Shown here piece after piece: positions 42,572-51,549 of a stretch of 64,000 bases of DNA. Both the position numbers and the translations under genes were made by a program. Source of the DNA: Planctomycetaceae bacterium. GTDB taxonomy: Bacteria; Planctomycetota; Planctomycetia; Planctomycetales; Planctomycetaceae. Every line of letters begins with the position of its first letter. The first letter of the stretch is position 1. The notes beneath the pieces are model-generated. The model searched no databases and was not told the origin of the DNA. It was given only the letters and a program-made list of their open reading frames with translations. The stretch is taken from positions 1 to 64,000 of the forward strand of contig JAGQQG010000009.1 in assembly GCA_020426325.1 (NCBI GenBank), written 5' to 3'.

Positions 42572-44557
42572 ATGACGCTCGGCCAGGCCATTCCGGATGC
42601 TACTCCGACGGTGACAATGCAGGCAGGCGGCCTGGAGGGGTTGATGCCGGTCGGTCTGGACGTTCGCGAAGGAGTTTCCCGCCCGTTTCGAATCGATGTG
42701 GAATTCCTCGCGAGTGATCCCAAACTCGACATCAAGTCACTGCTCGGTCAATCGGTGACGGTGACCTTTGAAGCCGACTCGAACGGAGCAGTGCGGGAGT
42801 TCGACGGCATTGCGAGCCGGGTCGAACTGGTGGGATATGATCTCAACGCTACGTTCTACAGGATGAGATTACGTCCGAGGTTCTGGTTCCTCAGGAAGTC
42901 TGCGAACTGCCGTATCTTTCAAGGGAAGAGCGCTCAGGACATCATCAGCCAGATATTCTCCGAGCAGGGCTTATCCGATTTTGAATGGAAGATCTCCGGT
43001 TCCGCAGGGACACTTCCCCGTGAGTATTGCGTGCAATTCGGTGAGAGCGACGCCAACTTCGTCTCGCGGCTCCTGGTGGAAGAAGGGATCTCGTACTACT
43101 TCACGCATGCTGACGGACTACATACGCTCATCCTCTCTGACGATCTGACGTGCGGTGACGCGGTGGCTGGTTCCGATGACATCCGACTGGCAGCCCATGA
43201 CAGCAACGGGCAAACGGGACAGTTTCAACACTGGTCGAGTCGGCTGTCGATGCAGACGGGGACTGTCACCACGCGCGAATACGACTTCCGCAAACCGCGG
43301 GCGGTCCTGGAGGGGACCAGTCAGGTGAACGTGTCGGCATTTCAGGGTCTCGGGGCAGAAGCGTATGAGTTGTACCGATACCCCTCGGGTGTCGCGAGAC
43401 AGCCCGACTCAGAGTTCGCGCTGGACGATATCACTGCGAGTGCTCAGATTCGTCTCGAATCTGTGCAGGCAGGTGTCAAAACAATCCGTGCGGTGGGGAA
43501 CGCGTACTGGCTGAAGCCGGGCGACATGGTCAACATCTCGACCGACTTCACCGACGAGAGCCAGCAGAGTTACGTCGTCCTGGATGCTGTTCATCGAATC
43601 GGCTATGAGAAACACGGACGTAGTCAGGGTGGTGACGGCTGGTACGACGGTCGATATCTTCTGCAACACGCAGCGAATCCAATCAGGCGTCGGCCTCGCT
43701 GTCGCAGTGTGAAGATGCCAGGGCCACAAACTGCGGTCGTCATTGGACCAACCGTCGGAGATCCGAATACGGACCAGTTCGGTCGTCTGCAAGTCTGCTT
43801 TCCGTGGGATCGTGAAGGGGCGAACACCTGCTGGCTGCGTTGCGTGCAATCATGGGCGGGAAAGGGTTGGGGAAGTTTCATTCTCCCACGTGTTGGGCAA
43901 GAGGTGGTGGTCGAATTCTTTAACGGTGATCCTGATCGTCCGATCGTCACGGGAGCCCTATATAACGCTGATATGACCGGACCGCTGACTTTGCCGGATC
44001 AAATGGCGCTTACGTCGATGAAGACCAAAACGCTCGGAGCAGAATCTCCCGATCAGGGGCATGAGTTGACGTTCGATGACACGTCCGGGACCGAGAGTAT
44101 TCTGCTGCACTCCGAACGGGACTTCGTCCGTGAGGTTGAGAATAACGACTCCCTCAAGGTGGGGTTTGACAAGCAGGACCCGGGCGATCAAACAATCGGC
44201 ATCTTTAACAATCAGGTGGTCACAATTGGAGATGACTCTGCTGCTGATGGCAGTCAGACTGTAACGATCAAGTCCAACCGGAGCGTGACCTTGAAAGAGG
44301 GGGACGACACGCTTTCGATTTCTCAGGGAGACTGGAATGTGTCGCTTTCGTCCGGCACGGCGACGATCTCCGCTGCTCAACAGATTGTCCTCAAGGTTGG
44401 AAGCACTCAGCTGACGCTCGATGCGTCCGGCATCACGCTTCAGGGAACAACCGTCGAGATCGATGCGGACGGATCTCTTGTGGCGAAGGCTGCGGAGATC
44501 AAAGAACAGGCGTCTGCCGAAATGACGTTGCAGGGCGGCGTTGTCAAAATCAACTGA
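42572..44557 (+). CDS. vgrG: T6SS spike protein VgrG (TssI)
   Basis: VgrG trimers form the tip of the T6SS needle, sitting on Hcp and carrying PAAR. The gp27-like N-terminal half (VREGVSRPFRIDVEFLASD, YCVQFGESDANFVSRLLVEEGISYYF) is followed by the gp5-OB and needle region (VVIGPTVGDPNTDQFGRLQV, PWDREGANTCWLRCVQSWAG, PRVGQEVVVEFFNGDPDRPIV). The C-terminal beta-helix has repeats rich in Thr/Ser/Val (ITLQGTTVEIDADG) and ends without an effector extension. ATG at 42572 is preferred to TTG at 42554. At about 661 residues the length is typical. It opens the + strand block with FHA, PAAR and the first giant protein. Confidence 0.95.
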   Translation: MTLGQAIPDATPTVTMQAGGLEGLMPVGLDVREGVSRPFRIDVEFLASDPKLDIKSLLGQSVTVTFEADSNGAVREFDGIASRVELVGYDLNATFYRMRLRPRFWFLRKSANCRIFQGKSAQDIISQIFSEQGLSDFEWKISGSAGTLPREYCVQFGESDANFVSRLLVEEGISYYFTHADGLHTLILSDDLTCGDAVAGSDDIRLAAHDSNGQTGQFQHWSSRLSMQTGTVTTREYDFRKPRAVLEGTSQVNVSAFQGLGAEAYELYRYPSGVARQPDSEFALDDITASAQIRLESVQAGVKTIRAVGNAYWLKPGDMVNISTDFTDESQQSYVVLDAVHRIGYEKHGRSQGGDGWYDGRYLLQHAANPIRRRPRCRSVKMPGPQTAVVIGPTVGDPNTDQFGRLQVCFPWDREGANTCWLRCVQSWAGKGWGSFILPRVGQEVVVEFFNGDPDRPIVTGALYNADMTGPLTLPDQMALTSMKTKTLGAESPDQGHELTFDDTSGTESILLHSERDFVREVENNDSLKVGFDKQDPGDQTIGIFNNQVVTIGDDSAADGSQTVTIKSNRSVTLKEGDDTLSISQGDWNVSLSSGTATISAAQQIVLKVGSTQLTLDASGITLQGTTVEIDADGSLVAKAAEIKEQASAEMTLQGGVVKIN

Positions 44558-44560
44558 TGG

Positions 44561-45487
44561 ATGAAGAGAGCGGCAAGGATGTCGGTCATTCTGGAGATCA
44601 CAGGAAATTCGGCGACCCCGGAGCAATTTGTGCTTCGTGCGGGCGAGGTTGCGGTCGTCGGCCGGTCGCCCTGGGTTGATCTGTCGCTGCCGGAAATCAG
44701 TGACATCGCAGACGAACACTTCGAGGTGGATTGCCGCAGTACTTCGTGCCGGGTGAAGTCGATCGATGGTCCGCTCCTGCGGAATCAAGTCAAAATCGAC
44801 AGTGCCCTGCTTGAGGACGGAGACATCCTGCGGGCAGGGAGCGTGGAATTCCGAGTCCGACTTTTCGGGCTCACTCTCGCCAAGGGTCCCGGAGAAACGA
44901 TTCGTCAGCTCGATGCGGGATCGACTGCGGATAACGCGTTCAGGCAATGTCTCCTGCGAGCCGGACTTTCGGAAGACGCGCAGAGGTATGTTGAGAACGG
45001 TGCCTATGTGCAGACATTCGACACCCTGTCGACAGCCGGGCTGACCAAAGATGCGTGCCGCTTCGCGATCGCAGCGATGTCACCCGCTGAGGCCATCACT
45101 CTGTCCCTACAGGTCTTGGGAAGTGACTGTGGTCTGTCACCCGACGATCGTGTTCAACTGCTGGAATATGCTGCCGGAACGAACGGGACGCTGACCGCTG
45201 AAATGATCGACCAACGAATGCAGAAGCTCCCATCGAAGTGTCCGGACGCATGGATTTGGAAGTCGGCCCGCTGGTTGAAGGGAAGTCTCTCTCCCGCAGG
45301 AATGCCAGTCGTGCCGCCTGTTCCGGAATTGTTCGCTGTCGCGATGAGCGTCGCCCTTGCCTTGGCAGCAGCTCGGAGCGAAAGAGACGTCATGGGGCAA
45401 TGGATGCCTCTTGTCCGTGAGCGACTCTTGCAGAATGACACCGAAGTTCATCCAGAGACTGTTGTCACAACACGCGCATCAGCCTGA
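44561..45487 (+). CDS. FHA-domain protein with DUF6931-like C-terminus
   Basis: An FHA domain at about residues 20-105 (AVVGRSPWVDLSLP, then DEHFEVDCR in place of the usual SxxHaxi block) would bind phosphothreonine peptides, although the canonical Ser/His pair is partly altered. A helical region follows, with SPAEAITLSLQVLGSDCGL and PDDRVQLLEYAAG. The C-terminal WKSARWLKGSLSPAGMP with PVPPELF-like and ALALAAARS segments resembles DUF6931, a domain reported with T6SS and FHA. It starts 3 bp after vgrG. T6SS FHA proteins link Ser/Thr phosphorylation to assembly in other bacteria, so a control role is inferred; no kinase gene is in this block. Start at 44561 (alternative 44579). Confidence 0.72.
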   Translation: MKRAARMSVILEITGNSATPEQFVLRAGEVAVVGRSPWVDLSLPEISDIADEHFEVDCRSTSCRVKSIDGPLLRNQVKIDSALLEDGDILRAGSVEFRVRLFGLTLAKGPGETIRQLDAGSTADNAFRQCLLRAGLSEDAQRYVENGAYVQTFDTLSTAGLTKDACRFAIAAMSPAEAITLSLQVLGSDCGLSPDDRVQLLEYAAGTNGTLTAEMIDQRMQKLPSKCPDAWIWKSARWLKGSLSPAGMPVVPPVPELFAVAMSVALALAAARSERDVMGQWMPLVRERLLQNDTEVHPETVVTTRASA

Positions 45488-45525
45488 AGTGGATCACAAA
45501 CTCAGCGTCAAGAAAGACAGATCAC

Positions 45526-45816
45526 ATGCCGCCAGCCGCAAGAGTGGGAGATGATCACGAATGTACGGAAGTGACCGGGGTGGTGCCTCATGTGGGTGGT
45601 CCGATACTCGGTCCCGGTGCAGTCAATGTACTCCTTGAGGGGATGCCGGCTTCGATTGTGGGTGATGAGTGTGAGTGTGAAGGCCCGGTGGACATGACAG
45701 TTATGGGTTCAGCGACCGTCATGATCAGCAACAAGCCGTCCGTCCGTCAGGATGATGAGACAGAACACGGAGGCATGATTGTTGCCGGGGCACCAACAGT
45801 GTTGATCGGTGGTTGA
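45526..45816 (+). CDS. PAAR-domain spike-tip protein
   Basis: PAAR proteins form the sharp cone that caps the VgrG tip. The 96 residues show the PAAR signature in order: MPPAARVGDDHECT, VPHVGGPILGPGAVNVLLEGMPA, the Cys/His zinc ligands in DECECEGP and TEHGGMIVAG, and the closing APTVLIGG. There is no extended toxin domain. It is 39 bp after the FHA gene, and its stop overlaps the TTG alternative start of the giant protein gene. Confidence 0.93.
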   Translation: MPPAARVGDDHECTEVTGVVPHVGGPILGPGAVNVLLEGMPASIVGDECECEGPVDMTVMGSATVMISNKPSVRQDDETEHGGMIVAGAPTVLIGG

Positions 45817-45869
45817 CGGACTCGATCGGTTCACATGGGCTGGAGATTCGACGAAAGACTCGGTCACGG

Positions 45870-48800
45870 ATGACACAAGCCTGGCGATTACAGCAGAATT
45901 CATCCTGGCTTCGCACGACAGCGATGCTCATGGCAGCTGCGCTGTTCCTGTGTGGACTGGCGGCCTTTTTCGTCACGTTGATTCAACCGTTTGAAGCCCC
46001 GAGATTGATCCTGTTGACATGTGACGGCGACCCGGCCACCGCAGGGGCTTCCCCCTTTCAACAACTGGCAACCTCTCATCATCGAGGCCTCTCCTTTAAC
46101 GAAGTCACGACTCCTCCGGGGCCCGACTGGCTCCAAGCGATCGAGAACCTTGGCGACGACATTCTCTCCCGGGATGTCGTGATCGTGTCCTTGCGGGGAA
46201 ATTGGGTCGACACACCTGAAGGGGCTCTGTCGTACGACAACCGTCAGGCGCCTGGTGCCGCGCCCAAGCTGCTTTTGCTTGACGACATCCTTGAACAGCT
46301 GAACGATCTTCCCGCAACTACGGTTGTGCTTTGTCTGGATGACGCAGACCCGGACCTCGATCAGTTCTCAGAGCGTTTACAGGAGGCTCAGTCCAAAGCG
46401 GATGCAAACCGCGTGGTGATCGTGACCTCGCATCGCCTGGGTGAGGAATCGTTTCCACTACCGATGCGGCGGTGTACGGCGTTCGGCCACGTGATCTCTC
46501 GTGCACTCTGTTCAGTGGCCGACCGCAATCATGATTCTGTCATCTCGATGCAGGAGTTCCTGACCACGATCGAGAGAGATGTTCAAGGGTGGGCAGCAGA
46601 GCTGACGGGGGGACGCGAAAGCCAAACCCCTTTGGTCATCGCACCCTCTGGGCTGTCCTCAGAAGCGACGGTCTGCCAGGTGCTCAAGATCGGAGCAACT
46701 TCGGCCGTCAAAACCGGGGGCACAGCCAAAAATACAGATGACGGAGCTTCATCTGATCGAACAGCTGGCGTCGAGTTGAGTCGGGTGACCACAACTTGGG
46801 ACCTGGCGACCGAATTGACTGATCGTGCCCTTGCGGGAGATGTCCCGTTGGTCGTTTGTCGCGGGATGCATCGCGATCTTGTAGAGCTGGAACGTCGCTG
46901 GCGATTTGGCGAATCGACACCCGCTCTTCGGGATGCCTATGACGCAATGCAGGCAACGCTGGAAAGCCTGTCGAAAGATCACGGAGCCCCTGCGAATTCG
47001 CCGCTATGGGCCAGTCTTTTGGCAGACTTGCTGGAACCGGTGAGTGGTGGGAAGTCGGTGGACGCTGCCTCATCAAGTCCGGCTGACCGGGGTGCCAACA
47101 CGCAGGATTCTCCGAGTGCACAACCGACAGTGCGTTCACTGCCCGTCTGGACCGGTTCGTCACGGATGAGGTCTCGCGACTCGTCAAGAATGGACGACCT
47201 CCGTCAGCTTCAGGAGATGATCTCCAGCGAAAAATCCCGGGATGCCATCGTGAACTGGCTTGAACAGGAAAGCTCCGACTCGCAGTCTCGCACTGCTCAG
47301 CTTGCGAGAAAGCTGTCGGACTTGCCGAACATTCCAGACGACCTGTGGACCGACGTTCTTCTGGCACGTGTGATGTTGGAACTCAACACTCAGGACAAGA
47401 CTGCATCCTCCTGGTGTTACGACGAATGGACTCACGCTGAGCAAGCGGCCCTGCGATCGGAAAGATTGCTCCTCGATCAGGTGGAACATGACTGGATCGA
47501 GCGGGCGCAGCAGTCGAATGCAGCGACGATGGCGAGCCTCATGCGCGGGCATGAAGTCGATGCTCTTCACCGGTCTGCGTCGAAGTTGTGTCGCAACCTG
47601 CTGCTGATTCTTCCCGACCTGCTGGAGACCGATCGGCGGCTGCAATTCTGGGAGAATGATCCCGCTGAAGTGGGAGACGTGCTGAATGGAGTCCTGCAAT
47701 CGGTCGCAGAATTGCGTCGGACGCTGTGGGAGGACTCACTCCCGGACACAGGTCATGTTGCCGGGCTGGTGCGAGCTATCGAAGCAGACAGACGCCGGTT
47801 GGCAGAACCTGTGCATCAGCTGACGACCCGCGCAACAATGCCCTCGCTCACATCTCCTCCAGCGAGTGATCTGCTGCGAGCGTTACGATCCGAACTGCTG
47901 ACCACACAGGAGCGGGCCAGTCTGCTCGCTGTCTGGCAAGAGCTCGGCAACGATTTACCGGTCAACGCTCCACACCCAACTTCCGCCGGACGCGTGATCG
48001 TTCACGGACTCTCCGCCGGATTGAAACGTAACTTTCAGCGACGGGAATTCTACAATCATCTATTCAAACCGATCACAAACGACGATCAAGCCCGTGAGCA
48101 ACCGTCAGACGATGCGGACTTACTCGATTCCCTGTTGGCCTACCAACAAGCCGAAACCGCTTGGTGTCACCAGCGACCTGGAGAGATACGTCATCAACTC
48201 GAACAATCTCTGTCGATGCCTATCGATGCCGGGACATTGGCGAGAGCGCAAGTCCTCTGGGATGCATGTGACGGCCTGACGGACGAAGCACAACTCCCGC
48301 CTCAGTGGCCACAGCTGTCGGAACGCATCGAGCAGTGCAGAACCACGCAGCACCTGGACTGGCAGATTCAACGAGTGAATCTGGCGAGAAATGATGCGAG
48401 CGATTGGGAAGCGGATTGCTACGATGAGCGTGAGTCCGACCTCCGTGCTTCTCGACCAATTTTCAGAGCATGGCCCCCTCCGGAGTATGATTCCTCCACG
48501 CTATTGGGCGGCCCCTTGACGGCAATGCTGAGCAACAAGGGCCCGGTTGAACTTCGGTTTGTCGTTCACAACATGTCAAACCGAGATCAGGATTATGTGC
48601 TCACGATGCAATACCCGGTGGATGAGTATCTGATCGAATCTCAAGTCGATCGTGCCGTTCTGCCAGCGGATGCCCCTCCCTGGCCTTATGGATCAACCGG
48701 AACCCAGACCGGACTCCCATTGAGTGTGAAAGGACTCGCGTCACGGGATGTGACGCTGCGTGTTCAGCCCCGATCGGTGGACGCTCGACCGGCAACCCTG

Positions 48801-50684
48801 CTCATAAGGTTACGGGGGGAGCAGTCGACCGTCAGAGCCACCTGCGAACTCAATCCGCCGCGAAAGATTCCCATCGAACTTATCTTGGAAGATGAGTTCG
48901 GCCCGGTGATCGAGGACGACCGAGGCTTCACGGTTGAACCGTTTCCGAACCGAGTTGGCACGCTGCACTGGCTGCTTCAGAGCAACTCGGAAACCGTGCA
49001 GCATGTTCGATTCTCAGTCCATGTGCTGGACGCGGTGCCTCCGGAATTGCCGAGGGAAGCCATCCCTACTGCATCCCTGACCGATTTTCTGGGGACTCTG
49101 TCTCGTGAAACGCACTCCATCGAACTTCCGGTGATCGAGTTGAGGCCTCACGGACCTCCACAACCGGTCGTCTTTCCCAAGGAGGATGACACGAAAGCCC
49201 CACTTGCCATGATGGGCGGACTGGTGGTCGTTCTGTCGGATGAGTCAACAGGGTTGACGACACTGCGACAGGTACGAATGAGGCCGCAGCGTCCACTGCG
49301 GTTTGCTGTCCCGCAGATCGACTATGAACAGACGACAGGACGAATCAGTCTCCGTATTGATGCTAGAGACATTGAACGTCTTCCTCGCGAAGGGATCCCG
49401 GTCTCAGCGGCTCTGGCAAACGACTCTGATCGTCCACTGCCCGCACGGACGATCGGGACGCTGAGTCGCCAGTCTCCACGGGCCATACTGACACTGCTTG
49501 CGGAACCGGAGCAGGACCATCGCGTTCATGTCCATGTGGCCGGTTGGCCGCGAGCCTTTATCTTTGACATCATCGATGGCACCCCGACACCTCTCCGCGA
49601 ACCTCAACTCCGGATCACATCGCCGGAGGCCAATCGTGTCTATCAGACAATTAACGTCGTTCCTGTGAGTGTTCAGCTCGACTCAGCTCCCGTGGGACTT
49701 GTGTCAACGGGTGACTCCTGGTTCGAAGTGGGAGTCGATGCGGACCATGACCGCCGACTGACCGGCGAGGCCGCCGTGCGTATCGAGCAGGATCGGCACG
49801 TCACCGTCGCATGGCTCGGAGCTAACCCGAACGGAACAACACAGTTTCAGGTCGGGGTTCAGGACTTCGATCTGTTGCTGCCGACGAGTGGACTTCACAA
49901 TCAGCGTGCCGGTTTGCTGGGACGGATCGTACGAGAGGGACATCCCGATCTCTGGTCAGAGGCGGTCCCGATTGTGTTCGATACATCGGGTCCCAAGCTT
50001 GCCGATCTCGAACTCCTGCCGGGGCCGGTCGTGACCATTGGTGAATCGATCGTAGTCACGGCACGGGCTGACGATCAGGGCCTGAGCGGCGTCTCGGATG
50101 TGCAGCTTGCACTCGACCCAACGCGGGAAGGAGTCTTCGGACCGTCAATCAAACCGATCTCTTCAACCCCCCTGGAAGATGGGACGTGGCGAGCCGAGAT
50201 GCCGACGAAATCGCTTGAGCAGGGACAGCACCTGCTTCTGGTCCGAGGCGTCGATCAGGCAGGAAATGCCGAAGATCCCCATCCGCTCTGGCTGGAAGCC
50301 ATCACTCCGGAAGAGGCCGCTCGCAGGCAATCCGCACGCACAACAAGCTTCTCAGGACAGCTGTTCTATGGGACAGAGCCGGCATCCGGTTTCAAAGTCG
50401 AGTTGATCGCCAATGAAGCTGAATCATCTGCCCCAGAAAAACCGATAACACCGGAGAAGTCTGTTCAATCGAAAAAGTCTTTCAATGCGACATCTGGAAA
50501 GGATGGGAGGTTTGTCATTCAATCGGTGACCGGAGGAGTCTATTCGCTTCACATCTCCGGTGTCCTGCGAGGTGAGAAGATCGAACGGGATCGCACGGTG
50601 ACGATCGACGTCAACAACCCGCCCGCTGCTCTTGCTGAGCGACTGGACCGACCACTGAAGACTGCTTCGGCCGAAATGCCCTGA
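45870..50684 (+). CDS. Giant membrane-anchored protein A: pseudo-caspase domain and large beta-rich region (T6SS-linked)
   Basis: This protein of about 1,604 residues has one membrane segment (about 18-39, AMLMAAALFLCGLAAFFVTL), with basic residues before it, so most of the chain should be periplasmic. Residues 45-265 have caspase (C14) layout: a strand at DVVIVSLRGNW where the catalytic His loop would be, TTVVLCLDDADP in place of the LDxCHSG Cys motif, then VVIVTSHRLGEES, a helix-like SRALCSVA and the EF-like DRNHDSVISMQEFL. Neither catalytic residue is kept. Helices fill about 300-900, Ig-like beta segments about 900-1490, and a carboxypeptidase-regulatory-like domain (FSGQLFYGTEPASGF) ends the chain. 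ATG at 45870 is used; a TTG at 45813 overlaps the PAAR stop. The role is unknown; it is encoded within the T6SS block. Confidence 0.82.
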   Translation: MTQAWRLQQNSSWLRTTAMLMAAALFLCGLAAFFVTLIQPFEAPRLILLTCDGDPATAGASPFQQLATSHHRGLSFNEVTTPPGPDWLQAIENLGDDILSRDVVIVSLRGNWVDTPEGALSYDNRQAPGAAPKLLLLDDILEQLNDLPATTVVLCLDDADPDLDQFSERLQEAQSKADANRVVIVTSHRLGEESFPLPMRRCTAFGHVISRALCSVADRNHDSVISMQEFLTTIERDVQGWAAELTGGRESQTPLVIAPSGLSSEATVCQVLKIGATSAVKTGGTAKNTDDGASSDRTAGVELSRVTTTWDLATELTDRALAGDVPLVVCRGMHRDLVELERRWRFGESTPALRDAYDAMQATLESLSKDHGAPANSPLWASLLADLLEPVSGGKSVDAASSSPADRGANTQDSPSAQPTVRSLPVWTGSSRMRSRDSSRMDDLRQLQEMISSEKSRDAIVNWLEQESSDSQSRTAQLARKLSDLPNIPDDLWTDVLLARVMLELNTQDKTASSWCYDEWTHAEQAALRSERLLLDQVEHDWIERAQQSNAATMASLMRGHEVDALHRSASKLCRNLLLILPDLLETDRRLQFWENDPAEVGDVLNGVLQSVAELRRTLWEDSLPDTGHVAGLVRAIEADRRRLAEPVHQLTTRATMPSLTSPPASDLLRALRSELLTTQERASLLAVWQELGNDLPVNAPHPTSAGRVIVHGLSAGLKRNFQRREFYNHLFKPITNDDQAREQPSDDADLLDSLLAYQQAETAWCHQRPGEIRHQLEQSLSMPIDAGTLARAQVLWDACDGLTDEAQLPPQWPQLSERIEQCRTTQHLDWQIQRVNLARNDASDWEADCYDERESDLRASRPIFRAWPPPEYDSSTLLGGPLTAMLSNKGPVELRFVVHNMSNRDQDYVLTMQYPVDEYLIESQVDRAVLPADAPPWPYGSTGTQTGLPLSVKGLASRDVTLRVQPRSVDARPATLLIRLRGEQSTVRATCELNPPRKIPIELILEDEFGPVIEDDRGFTVEPFPNRVGTLHWLLQSNSETVQHVRFSVHVLDAVPPELPREAIPTASLTDFLGTLSRETHSIELPVIELRPHGPPQPVVFPKEDDTKAPLAMMGGLVVVLSDESTGLTTLRQVRMRPQRPLRFAVPQIDYEQTTGRISLRIDARDIERLPREGIPVSAALANDSDRPLPARTIGTLSRQSPRAILTLLAEPEQDHRVHVHVAGWPRAFIFDIIDGTPTPLREPQLRITSPEANRVYQTINVVPVSVQLDSAPVGLVSTGDSWFEVGVDADHDRRLTGEAAVRIEQDRHVTVAWLGANPNGTTQFQVGVQDFDLLLPTSGLHNQRAGLLGRIVREGHPDLWSEAVPIVFDTSGPKLADLELLPGPVVTIGESIVVTARADDQGLSGVSDVQLALDPTREGVFGPSIKPISSTPLEDGTWRAEMPTKSLEQGQHLLLVRGVDQAGNAEDPHPLWLEAITPEEAARRQSARTTSFSGQLFYGTEPASGFKVELIANEAESSAPEKPITPEKSVQSKKSFNATSGKDGRFVIQSVTGGVYSLHISGVLRGEKIERDRTVTIDVNNPPAALAERLDRPLKTASAEMP

Positions 50685-50736
50685 TGAGGAGACCGGATCA
50701 GCGCGATCATCAGGGGATTCCTTTCAGAGACCTTGA

Positions 50737-51549
50737 ATGTGCTCTTCCCATAAGGATGATCGCCGCGTGGAGAACGAGTCCTTACATTGGAGCTTCCCGC
50801 GACTGGCCTCACTGCTTCTGGTGGCCGTCACAGGCTGTGCTGCCACCTATGCCACCATTCCCGAAGGTCCGGGAGTGCCGGTGGTTCATCGTCCGATGAC
50901 GCTCTGGACCTTTCTCGGAGTTGATCAACTCATCGATCATCACTACGAGAGCCATGATCGTCTGATGGCGAGAATCGGGCAGCACTTCCCTGATTTGGAG
51001 CCCAAGCCGCCACTCGTGCTGAACACGTCGCCACAAGCAGCCGCCTCTCCCAGTGTGGCGGTCCATAATGCGGCCTTCGTCCTTTCTGCAGAACAACAGG
51101 CTCCACAGAAAATCAAGGCCATCAAAGCCGTCGCCAAGGTGGGAGCCGCTGCGTATCCGCAGGTCGAGGAGGCACTGCTGGCAGGGATGGATGATCGGAA
51201 TCCCGATGTGCGTCTCGCCAGTGTTGAGGCCGTGCTCAAGACGTCGGGCGATGGATGCGATCCCTGCGATCTCACCGGGAACTGTACGCCTGCGATCCGT
51301 CATCAACTCTGGCTGATGGGATATGGGGTCCACGATGACGGATGTCCGCTGGAACCCTCGCCGGCTGTCCGTCGGGTCGCACGTCTGGCACTCGGTGTGT
51401 GCGGCGGACCAATGCCCGTTGAATGTCCGCCTCCGCAATCGAATGAATTTCCGTCACAGGAAATCATCGAGGAGGTGCTGGGACCGTACGATCTGGCAGA
51501 ACCAACTCCGGCAGACGGGCCGTCTGCGGGGCCTGTCCTCCCGGAGTAA
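50737..51549 (+). CDS. HEAT-repeat-like lipoprotein (T6SS-linked)
   Basis: The N-terminus LASLLLVAVTGCAATY is a lipobox, with the lipidated Cys at about residue 34 after a rather long hydrophilic lead. A later start, such as GTG at 50767, is possible. The mature 235 residues hold helical repeats of HEAT type (QKIKAIKAVAKVGAAAYPQVEEALLAGM, NPDVRLASVEAVL, PAVRRVARLALG) and several cysteines (GCDPCDLTGNC). It follows giant protein A after 52 bp and its 3' end overlaps the convergent giant B gene by 86 bp. It does not resemble TssJ, which is a transthyretin-like beta-sandwich. A substitute outer-membrane anchor for the complex is a possible role. Confidence 0.78.
   Translation: MCSSHKDDRRVENESLHWSFPRLASLLLVAVTGCAATYATIPEGPGVPVVHRPMTLWTFLGVDQLIDHHYESHDRLMARIGQHFPDLEPKPPLVLNTSPQAAASPSVAVHNAAFVLSAEQQAPQKIKAIKAVAKVGAAAYPQVEEALLAGMDDRNPDVRLASVEAVLKTSGDGCDPCDLTGNCTPAIRHQLWLMGYGVHDDGCPLEPSPAVRRVARLALGVCGGPMPVECPPPQSNEFPSQEIIEEVLGPYDLAEPTPADGPSAGPVLPE

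Noticed and set aside
43958-44947. 329-codon open frame on the - strand
   Set aside because: It is antisense to the end of vgrG and the start of the FHA gene, both well supported.
45870-46700. An active caspase-type protease or death effector
   Set aside because: Neither the catalytic His nor the Cys motif is present at the expected positions in either giant protein.
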